From positions 1-14,065 of the forward strand of contig JAKAMV010000155.1 in NCBI GenBank assembly GCA_021812735.1: DNA of 14,065 bases, in the 5' to 3' direction. A program made the translations under genes and the position numbers. The stretch comes from Chloroflexota bacterium (GTDB lineage: Bacteria; Chloroflexota; Limnocylindria; Limnocylindrales; CSP1-4). The notes below the pieces were generated by a model. That model saw only the letters and a list, made by a program, of their open reading frames with translations. It made no database searches and was not told the DNA's origin. Below are positions 1-6,275 of the stretch, piece by piece. How positions within the stretch are numbered: position 1 is the stretch's first letter; each line of letters begins with the position of its first letter.

Positions 1-316
1 GGGCCCAGGCGGCCGCCTGCGGTTGCCACGCGACGCCCGGGGCGCCCGGGGCGACCGACGGATCGGGCCACGCTCCGGGCCACGCACCGGGGGCCGCGGG
101 GTTCCCCCACGCCCCGCCCGCCGTGGGATAGGGCGGCGCGGGGATCACGATCGCGAGCAGGACGTAGCCGATCAGGGCCATGCCCGCCGACGCGAGGCCG
201 ACGACGATCCAGCCGATGCGCACGAGCGAGGGGTCGAGGTCGAGGTACTCCGCCATGCCGCCGGCGACGCCGGCCAGCATGCGGTCTTGGCTGCGGTAGA
301 GGCGACGCGGGTTCAC
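1..316 (-). CDS. PspC-domain membrane protein (5' part; runs off the window)
   Basis: The reading frame begins with a compact PspC domain: an RRLYRSQDRMLAGVAGGMAEYL-type start (written here as a family pattern), then LDPSLVRIGW, then one hydrophobic membrane helix at about residues 32-59. PspC proteins are inner-membrane proteins of the phage-shock/envelope-stress family, and stand-alone copies are common in high-GC bacteria. After the helix comes a tail rich in Pro, Gly, Ala and Trp, which continues past position 1, so the C-terminus is not seen. I chose the GTG at 316 because GGGAGG lies six bases upstream. The ATG at 322 directly abuts that GGGAGG, leaving no spacing. A short ORF overlaps this start by four bases (see 313-390). 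Family assignment is firm; any specific role is inferred. Confidence 0.85.
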   Translation of the reverse strand, partial: MNPRRLYRSQDRMLAGVAGGMAEYLDLDPSLVRIGWIVVGLASAGMALIGYVLLAIVIPAPPYPTAGGAWGNPAAPGAWPGAWPDPSVAPGAPGVAWQPQAAAWA

Positions 317-390
317 TGGCATCCTCCCTGGGGGTTGATCGTCGCCCGGCCCGCCAGGACGCTCGGGACCGGGGCAGGGCGCCGTCTCAT
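313..390 (-). CDS. possible 25-residue leader peptide before pspC
   Basis: An ATG at 390 opens a 25-codon frame whose TGA overlaps the GTG start of the PspC gene in a GTGA arrangement, the geometry expected for translational coupling. A -10-like CATAGT (397-402) stands six bases before the ATG, so a transcript starting there would be leaderless. There is no convincing -35. The peptide is basic at its N-terminus and has no recognisable domain. It could equally be chance in GC-rich DNA. Confidence 0.25.
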   Translation of the reverse strand: MRRRPAPVPSVLAGRATINPQGGCQ

Positions 391-453
391 GGCAGGACTA
401 TGGGCTGCGCCGCCGGACCCTCCCAGCCGGGCAGCGGGCGTGTTCGGGGTGGG

Positions 454-465
454 GGTAGCCCTACC
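454..465. repeat. short inverted repeat between two minus-strand genes
   Basis: GGTAG-CC-CTACC is a perfect five-base inverted repeat with a two-base centre, 11 bases past the stop codon of the PAS-GGDEF gene and upstream of the PspC leader. It may be an operator or part of a weak hairpin. No U-tract follows, so a classical terminator is unlikely. Confidence 0.25.
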
Positions 466-475
466 GGCCCGGCGG

Positions 476-1411
476 TCAGTCGGCGACGGCGACGCGGTTG
501 CGCCCCCCGGCCTTCGCGTCGTGCAGGGCGGTGTCGGCGCGCTCGAGGACCGACGCGGCAGGCTCCCCCCACCGGGCGACGGCCGCGCCCACGCTGACCG
601 TGACCGCGAGCGGCCCGGACGGCGTCTGGACCGCGGCGCTGGCCACGAGGGCCCGCAGGCGCTCCGCGAGCGCGGAGACCTGCGCGGGGTCCACGTGCTG
701 GGCGAGGGCGAGGAACTCCTCGCCGCCCCAGCGGCCCAGGAAGTCGCCCTTGCGGACCGCACCCTCGAGGGTGGCGGCGATCACCCGGAGGGCCTCGTCA
801 GCGGTCGCGTGCCCGAAGCGGTCGTTGACCCGCTTGAAGTGGTCGACGTCGGCCATCAGGACCGCATAGGGCGTCGCGTACCGCTCGAGGTCCTCGGCGC
901 GGGCCGCGAGCATCATGTCCAAGAATCGCCGGTTCGGGACGTGCGTCAGCTCGTCGACCAGCGCGTCGTGCCGGGCCGCTGCCGCATGTCGGCGCGCTGC
1001 CATCAGGTCGGACGCGTCGTCGAAGACTTCGACCGCCCCGACCACTCGCCCGCCATCGTCCCGGATGGGCGAGGTCCGGATCCGCACCGGTCGGCGCGAC
1101 CCGTCGGCGTGGCGCAGCCAGGCCTCCGCCTCGTGGTCGCGGCCGTCCGCAACCGCGGCGACCAGCGGGCATCGGCCCTCGCACAGACTGGCCCCCGCGG
1201 CGTCGACGTGGCACAGGACGTTGTCGTTGCAGCGCCGCCCGACGACCTCTGCCGGGCTGTAGCCCGTGAGGCACTCGGCGCCGCGGTTCCAGTACACGAT
1301 CGTCCGATCCGGGGCGACGAAGCAGACGCCATCCCCCAGGTGTTCGAGGATCTGCTCGTGGAGGTGGCGGCCGACCGATGCGTCGAACGCCGCCCGGCCG
1401 TGCTGCTGCAT
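476..1411 (-). CDS. PAS-GGDEF diguanylate cyclase
   Basis: The protein (311 residues from the ATG chosen) makes cyclic di-GMP from two GTP. An N-terminal PAS domain spans about residues 15-135. It carries the Cys pattern C-x5-C ... LCEGRCPL (residues 61-84) typical of a PAS group often joined to GGDEF domains. The GGDEF domain spans about 148-310, with the active-site signature RWGGEEF (GGEEF at 229-233), the metal-binding D188-V-D and a product-inhibition I-site RKGD (220-223) five residues upstream. No membrane helix is seen, so it should be a soluble sensor. The frame is open upstream to a GTG at 1546, but that stretch is Pro/Arg-rich and unlike coding sequence. ATG 1411 or GTG 1417 are the best starts, though neither has a clear ribosome-binding site. 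It is divergent from the PAS-EAL gene at 1770, which encodes the opposing activity. What the PAS domain senses is unknown. Confidence 0.9.
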   Translation of the reverse strand: MQQHGRAAFDASVGRHLHEQILEHLGDGVCFVAPDRTIVYWNRGAECLTGYSPAEVVGRRCNDNVLCHVDAAGASLCEGRCPLVAAVADGRDHEAEAWLRHADGSRRPVRIRTSPIRDDGGRVVGAVEVFDDASDLMAARRHAAAARHDALVDELTHVPNRRFLDMMLAARAEDLERYATPYAVLMADVDHFKRVNDRFGHATADEALRVIAATLEGAVRKGDFLGRWGGEEFLALAQHVDPAQVSALAERLRALVASAAVQTPSGPLAVTVSVGAAVARWGEPAASVLERADTALHDAKAGGRNRVAVAD

Positions 1412-1769
1412 GCGCACTCGAGGGGGGGTAGCCGATGCGGCGATGGTCGGGGGCGCCGTGTCGGCGCGCCACCCCCCGTCCGAGGGATGCCAGGCCCCAG
1501 CGACGATCCGGGTCCGAGGGCCCCGGCGGCGTGGGGGGGACGCCACCGGGGCGGGGCGAGTCTACACGGCCGCGTCCATATCGGTCAGGCCATCCCGACA
1601 CGCCTGGCGGCGGCCGGCAACCGGGCGAAGCAGCGGCGGCGTCGGCGACCGCAGCGACCCCATCAGTGGGCTCGACCCCCCCATCGGTACCGTGGCTTCC
1701 GCGCGCTCCCGGGGCTAACGTGTCCTCGCAGGCGTCGCCAACTGCAGGGCGCCAGCACGATGACGGTGC
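1412..1769. other. divergent intergenic region between PAS-GGDEF and PAS-EAL genes
   Basis: About 350 bases separate the divergent cyclase and phosphodiesterase genes and should hold promoters for both. The region is very GC-rich with G/C homopolymer runs (for example seven G at 1534-1540). TANNNT-like hexamers occur on the plus strand (TACCGT at 1688, TAACGT at 1716), but neither has a recognisable -35 box. I see no convincing gene, riboswitch or repeat here. Confidence 0.5.
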
Positions 1770-4160
1770 ATGAGTCGATCGCAAGAGGGGCGGCGTCCGC
1801 CGCCGGGCCCGCCGGTTGCCCCCGGCCCGTCCCAGGGCCCTGACATCGCGGATATCGAGGCCGCCGCCAACATCGGCTGGTACTCCCTCGACATCGAAGC
1901 CGACCGATGGGCGAGCTCGCCTGGCCTCGACGCCGTGCTCGGGATCGACGGCGCCTTCACGCGGACGACCGCCGGCTGGCTCTCGCTCGTCCACCCGGAC
2001 GACCGCGAGCCCATGGCGGCCTACTTCGCGGAAGAGGTCCTCCACCTCCGCCGCCCGTTCGACCGCCGCTACCGCATCGTCCGCGCCGACACGCGCGCGG
2101 TGCGCTGGGTCCATGGGCGCGGCGAGCTCGCGCTCGACGACGCGGGCCGAGCGGCACGCATGCTGGGCACGATCGCCGACGTGACCGAGCAGCAGCTCGA
2201 CCGGGAGGCACTGGAGCGCTCCGAGTGGCGCTTCGAGACCGTCCTCGAGCGTTCCCACGACGCGATCGTCATCGCCGACCGCGAATCCGCCCGCATCCTC
2301 TGGGCGAACGCGGCGGCCACCGGCCTGCTGGGCTACGGGCGCGAGGAGCTGCTCACCCTGACGGTCGCGGGCCTCCATCCCGCGGACGAGCTCCCGCGCA
2401 TCCTGGCCGCCTTCGAGTCGGGCGCGGACCTCGTGGCGGCGCCGTGCCGGCGGAAGGACGGCAGCACCGCCTACGCCGACATCCGGGCGTCGGAGGTCGA
2501 CTTCGGGGGCGTCCCGTGCACCGTCGGCTTCTTCGTCGACGTCACCGACCTCCACCGCATCTCGGAGCTCCACCAGCGTCTCGCCGCCGCCGTCGAGCAC
2601 GCGTCGGACTCGATCATCATCACTGACGCCACGGGCGCCATCGAGTACGCGAACCCGGCGTTCGAGCGCGCGTCCGGGTTCCCGCTCGACGAGGTCGCCG
2701 GCAGGAACCCCCGGATCCTCAAGAGCGGTCGGCAGCCCCCCGCCCTCTACCGCGCCATGTGGCGGCGCCTGACGAGCGGCCGCACCTGGTCGGGGACGCT
2801 CGTCAACCGGAGGCGCGACGGCGAGCTGTACCAGGAGGAGGCCACGATCTCGCCGATCCGCGACGCCTCCGGGGCGACGACCGGGTACGTCGGCGTCAAG
2901 CGCGACGTGACCGAGATCCGGGCCGCGGAGACGGCCCTGGAGGCCGAGTTCCGCGAACGGGCCCAGGTGGCCGCGGCCCTCGCGCGCCTGCAGCCCGCCG
3001 GGAGCGTGGAGGCCACGGCAGCCGAGATCTGCGGCGAGCTGCTCGGCCTGCCCGGCGTCAGCGTGGCGGTGATCTTCGACCTTCTCTCGCCTGGCGCCGC
3101 GCTCACGCTGGCCGCCGCAGGTGCCGAAGGACTGCCCATCGCCGCCGGGCGGACGCTGCCCGCGGCACGCGCCGCGCACCTGCACCAGCTGGCCTCGAAG
3201 GGACCGTGGGCCGAGGCGTGGCGGGCCCGCCCTGAGGACGGCGAGTACGGCCGGCAGATCGAGGCCGCCGGCGTCAAGGCGGTCGCCTACGCCCCGATCC
3301 GAAATGGGGAGGGGCTCCTCGGGGTTGTCGCCGCAGGCACCCGCGACGAGGAGTTCGCGCGACGGCTGGTCGCCCGACTGCCCGCGGTCGGCGAGTTTGC
3401 CGCGACCGCGAGCGCCCTCCTCAGCGGCCAGCTCGAGCGCGGGCATCGGGCCGCGGCGGCGGCCGACCGCGTCCGGGCCATCATCACCGACGCCGCGTTC
3501 GAGATGGCGTTCCAGCCCATCGTGGCCCTGGACCCGCGGGTTCCGGTCGGGTGCGAGGCGCTCGCACGCTTCCGCGACGGGTCGGCGCCCGACCTCGTGA
3601 TCGCCGAGGCGCACGCGGTCGGCCTCGGCGTCGAGCTCGAGCTCGCCCTCGTCGCGGCGGCGGTCCGGCGTGCCGCCGCGCTCCCGGATGGCCGGTGGCT
3701 CAGCGTCAACGTGTCGCCCCAGGTGCTGCTGCGCCCGGCCGAGCTCGCGCGCGCCCTCGCCGGTCGCGACCGCCCGATCGCGCTCGAGGTGACCGAGCAC
3801 GTCGAGATCCGCGACTACCCTGCAGCCCGGGCCGCGATGGCGACCCTGGGCCCCGACGTCTCGCTCTCGGTCGACGACGCCGGCGCCGGGTTCGCGAGCC
3901 TGCGGCACGTCGTGGAGCTGCGGCCCCAGTACCTCAAGCTCGACCGCAGCCTGGTCGGCGACGTCGACCGGGACGCCACGCGCCAGGCCATGGTTGCGGG
4001 CCTCGGGCGGTTCGCCGAGCGCTCGGGCTGCCAGGTGATCGCGGAGGGGATCGAGACCGAGACCGAGCTCGAGATGCTGCACAGCCTCGGCATCCCCCTC
4101 GGCCAGGGGTACCTCCTGGGTCGCCCGAGGCCGCTCCCCGGACCGGCGAGCGAAGCCTGA
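1770..4160 (+). CDS. PAS-PAS-PAS-GAF-EAL cyclic-di-GMP phosphodiesterase
   Basis: This 796-residue multidomain protein is predicted to hydrolyse cyclic di-GMP to pGpG under control of several sensor domains. Three PAS domains lie at about 30-140 (with LVHPDDRE), 150-262 and 265-385 (with GRNPRILKS and a following DVTEI). A GAF-like domain spans about 400-555 and the EAL domain about 570-790. Family catalytic and metal residues are present: E596 of the EAL motif, N647 (LSVNVSP), E676 (LEVTEH), D702 and D703, K723 (LKLDRS), E759 (IAEGIET) and Q779 (GQGY). So activity is likely. The loop-6 motif is DDAGAG rather than the usual DDFGTG. No membrane helix is seen. The ATG at 1770 is the only reasonable start but has just a weak ribosome-binding site. 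It is paralogous to the gene at 6276-8819. Confidence 0.92.
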   Translation: MSRSQEGRRPPPGPPVAPGPSQGPDIADIEAAANIGWYSLDIEADRWASSPGLDAVLGIDGAFTRTTAGWLSLVHPDDREPMAAYFAEEVLHLRRPFDRRYRIVRADTRAVRWVHGRGELALDDAGRAARMLGTIADVTEQQLDREALERSEWRFETVLERSHDAIVIADRESARILWANAAATGLLGYGREELLTLTVAGLHPADELPRILAAFESGADLVAAPCRRKDGSTAYADIRASEVDFGGVPCTVGFFVDVTDLHRISELHQRLAAAVEHASDSIIITDATGAIEYANPAFERASGFPLDEVAGRNPRILKSGRQPPALYRAMWRRLTSGRTWSGTLVNRRRDGELYQEEATISPIRDASGATTGYVGVKRDVTEIRAAETALEAEFRERAQVAAALARLQPAGSVEATAAEICGELLGLPGVSVAVIFDLLSPGAALTLAAAGAEGLPIAAGRTLPAARAAHLHQLASKGPWAEAWRARPEDGEYGRQIEAAGVKAVAYAPIRNGEGLLGVVAAGTRDEEFARRLVARLPAVGEFAATASALLSGQLERGHRAAAAADRVRAIITDAAFEMAFQPIVALDPRVPVGCEALARFRDGSAPDLVIAEAHAVGLGVELELALVAAAVRRAAALPDGRWLSVNVSPQVLLRPAELARALAGRDRPIALEVTEHVEIRDYPAARAAMATLGPDVSLSVDDAGAGFASLRHVVELRPQYLKLDRSLVGDVDRDATRQAMVAGLGRFAERSGCQVIAEGIETETELEMLHSLGIPLGQGYLLGRPRPLPGPASEA

Positions 4161-4318
4161 GCTGTGCGCACCGGCCGGCGCCCGGGAGGGTGGCCGCAGC
4201 AGGGCTGCGAGGACCGGCGAGCCACCCCATCCGGGGTATCGACGGGGCGCCGGCGGGAGCATAGCGTCGACGCGTCGCCACGGCGTCGGGAGCCGTGTGC
4301 GAGCAGTGGGAGGTGGCC

Positions 4319-4639
4319 ATGCGAATTCGCGCCATCGACGTACGCGCCGCCCGCATCGACGGGCTCGCCCTGCCCCTCCGCGCCTGCACCCTGGCGGCCG
4401 TGACCGAGGCCGACGGCCAGCGCGCCTGGGAGGCGTCGGGCTGGGTCGGCGGGAGCGGTCCCGCTCCCCAGCTGCACGAGGGCGTCTCGGACGTCGTGCC
4501 GGTCGCGCTGGAGACCGACGAGGGCACGCTCGCCGGCTCCGCGGTCGTCTCCATCGCCGCTGCGGGCGGGCCCCAAGCGGCCGGCGATCGCCTCCGACTC
4601 GTCGGCGTCGGCGGGCTCGAGCCGTGGCCGGGCTTCTGA
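4319..4639 (+). CDS. hypothetical protein, 106 residues
   Basis: I do not recognise this protein. It starts MRIRAIDVRAARIDGLALPL and looks like a soluble, beta-rich small domain (alternating hydrophobic strands, a central VSDVVPVALETDEG stretch, end VGVGGLEPWPGF). The ATG at 4319 is well supported by GGGAGG (4308-4313) five bases upstream; the GTG at 4295 is less likely. Codon use has strong G/C in third positions like its neighbours, which supports a real gene. It lies between the two cyclic-di-GMP gene pairs, on the same strand as the upstream EAL gene but 158 bases from it. Any role in that signalling is only guilt by association. Confidence 0.65.
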   Translation: MRIRAIDVRAARIDGLALPLRACTLAAVTEADGQRAWEASGWVGGSGPAPQLHEGVSDVVPVALETDEGTLAGSAVVSIAAAGGPQAAGDRLRLVGVGGLEPWPGF

Positions 4640-4755
4640 GGGCCCGGCAGCCCCGCCCGGTCCGGGTCGCCCTCGCCGCGGCGCTGGCCGCGCTGTGCGG
4701 CCTCGTGGCCCTCGCGCCCCTGCTGTCCCCTGGGTTCTGGCCGGTGACGGTCTGA
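4624..4755 (+). CDS. possible small single-pass membrane protein (43 residues)
   Basis: A GTG at 4624 overlaps the last codons of the hypothetical gene in another frame and opens 43 codons. The product has an Arg-rich N-terminus (RARQPRPVR) followed by a hydrophobic Ala/Leu helix of about 20 residues, then PGFWPVTV. This would be a short membrane peptide with positive residues on the cytoplasmic side. The overlap suggests translational coupling. No good ribosome-binding site is visible, and Ala/Leu-rich frames arise by chance in GC-rich DNA. Confidence 0.35.
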   Translation: MAGLLRARQPRPVRVALAAALAALCGLVALAPLLSPGFWPVTV

Positions 4756-4793
4756 CGCGCGGCCGGAGCGCCACCCGCGGGCCGCCAGGTGAC

Positions 4794-4829
4794 CGAGCGG
4801 ACGATGGGCCAACGAGCGGACGATGGGCC
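4794..4829. repeat. two-copy 17-bp direct repeat
   Basis: CGAGCGGACGATGGGCC occurs exactly twice (4794-4810 and 4813-4829), separated by two A residues, giving a 19-base period. It lies in the gap between the small membrane ORF and the convergent GGDEF gene. It may be a tandem duplication or a double protein-binding site. No other copy was noticed in the window. Confidence 0.7.
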
Positions 4830-4970
4830 GGCCATCCGCCGCGAGCTCGCCGCGTCTCCGTGTCGGGAGGATGGTTCATCTTCGTGGGGCTCACGCCTGC
4901 GGCGGAGCGCATGGACCTCGTGCTGGCCCTGCAGGGGCCGGTTCGACGACCCATCCGGCGACCATGATCG

Positions 4971-6248
4971 TCACGAGGGGGCCGTGTCCACGTCCACCTG
5001 CTGCCACTTGCTCGCGTAGAGTGCGGCGTCCGCCCGGGCGGTGATATCCAGGGGGGTATCTCCCGGCTGCGCCGAGGCGAGGCCGATCGATGCGCGGACG
5101 GGTGCAAAGCCCGGCATCTCTGCCTCGAGCCGGTGCCCGAGCCTGTTGCCGAGCACCTCGAGATCGCCGCTCGGCACAAGCACCGCGAACTCGTCGCCGC
5201 CCAGACGGTACACCTGGTCCCCGGCACGGAAACTCAAGCGCAAGGCGGCGGCGACGGCCTGGAGGGCCCGGTCGCCGGCCGGATGGCCGAACGCATCATT
5301 CCAGGCTTTGAGGCCGTCCACATCGAGCAGGGCGAGGAGGGGCCCGCCGCTCCGGCGGCGGTCGGCGAGCGCGGCCGCCAGGTCGGCGTCGAAGGCCCGC
5401 CGGTTGCCCAGGCCGGTGAGGGGATCGAGGAGCGCCTGCTGCTCGAGCTGTTGCGCGGTCGTCTCGAGCGTGCGCAGCGCGTCGTGCGTCCGCGTGAGCT
5501 GGACGACGTAGGCATCGCTCTGTCGACGCAGGGCACGGATGCGCTCCAGCTGCGCGAAGCTCCGGAGCTGTACCCGCTGCAAGAGCACGTGGCCGGCGAG
5601 ACTCGCGGCGACCGCCACGACCAGCACGGCAGCCAGGTCGCCCCGCTCGTCGGCCGTCAAGTTCATGGCTGTGGACGACGCGAGGAACCCGGCGCCAACG
5701 GGGAGGTACGCCGCGAGCCAGGCCAGGTGCATCCTCGTGCGCCAGGGAAGCAGGAGCGCGACCAGACCCGGCAGGATCAACAGGTAGCCTACCGACTGGA
5801 TCGCCAGGTCGGGCACCGCGACCCCGGTGGTCAGCGTCGTCCCCCCGATGCCGAACAGCATGACCCAGGCCACGAGCTCGGGATGGTGGCGGGCCCGGCG
5901 CCCCAGGCTCCACCAGGCTGCGAGCGCCAGTGCGACCATGCCGGCGTCGAGGCCAACCACGATCGCCCCCTTGGATCCTGAGGCGACGGCATCGAAGAGG
6001 TACACACCGACGACGGTGAGGCAGCTGACCCGCACGGCGGCCCACATCCGGCGGCGCTGCACGGCGCGGAAGCGCTGGCTCCTTTCGATGGTGCGGTGCT
6101 GGCTCCCGCGCGCCCGCGCGAAGAGAGACCGGCGCATCGCGTCGATGCGTCTCAGGTATTGCTGCGCCTGCTCGGCTGGTGCACGCGAGCCGAGCCGGCC
6201 GAATCGCGGCATCCGGCCGCCGCGCACGGTCCTCGTGAACTGCTTCAC
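4971..6248 (-). CDS. membrane-anchored GGDEF diguanylate cyclase
   Basis: The protein (425 residues) is predicted to make cyclic di-GMP at the cytoplasmic membrane. A basic cytoplasmic N-terminus (1-67) is followed by about six hydrophobic segments, near 68-88, 95-114, 124-145, 150-168, 173-191 and 205-223. These form an integral-membrane sensor region of MASE-like layout, but no named MASE family could be assigned. A helical, probably coiled-coil linker covers 225-275 and the GGDEF domain about 273-416. It shows LDPLTGLGNRRAF, the DVDGLKAWND metal/GTP segment, RLGGDEF (GGDEF at 350-354) and an I-site RAGD (341-344), so catalysis and feedback inhibition are both expected. The start is uncertain: the GTG at 6248 has a distant GAGG, and the ATG at 6212 (residue 13) is an alternative. 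It follows the PAS-GAF-EAL gene by 27 bases on the same strand and is likely co-transcribed with it. Confidence 0.88.
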   Translation of the reverse strand: MKQFTRTVRGGRMPRFGRLGSRAPAEQAQQYLRRIDAMRRSLFARARGSQHRTIERSQRFRAVQRRRMWAAVRVSCLTVVGVYLFDAVASGSKGAIVVGLDAGMVALALAAWWSLGRRARHHPELVAWVMLFGIGGTTLTTGVAVPDLAIQSVGYLLILPGLVALLLPWRTRMHLAWLAAYLPVGAGFLASSTAMNLTADERGDLAAVLVVAVAASLAGHVLLQRVQLRSFAQLERIRALRRQSDAYVVQLTRTHDALRTLETTAQQLEQQALLDPLTGLGNRRAFDADLAAALADRRRSGGPLLALLDVDGLKAWNDAFGHPAGDRALQAVAAALRLSFRAGDQVYRLGGDEFAVLVPSGDLEVLGNRLGHRLEAEMPGFAPVRASIGLASAQPGDTPLDITARADAALYASKWQQVDVDTAPS

Positions 6249-6275
6249 CGGCGCACGGGCCTCAGAGACACCCGC

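Noticed and set aside
1412..1546. N-terminal extension of the PAS-GGDEF protein to GTG 1546
   Set aside because: The extension is Pro/Arg/Gly-rich without structure and has no ribosome-binding site. The PAS domain starts just after ATG 1411.
1412..1769. c-di-GMP riboswitch controlling the signalling genes
   Set aside because: The conserved GEMM core pattern was not found here or upstream of the other c-di-GMP genes.
4195..4240. Terminator after the first EAL gene (ACCCC-ATCC-GGGGT hairpin)
   Set aside because: The stem is only five base pairs and no T-run follows.
798..4835. Minus-strand open frame of over 1300 codons opposite the GGDEF and EAL genes
   Set aside because: It is an antisense shadow. 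Very high GC removes stop codons, the translation is Arg/Pro/Gly-rich without domains, and the opposite or alternative frames carry clear PAS, GGDEF and EAL motifs.
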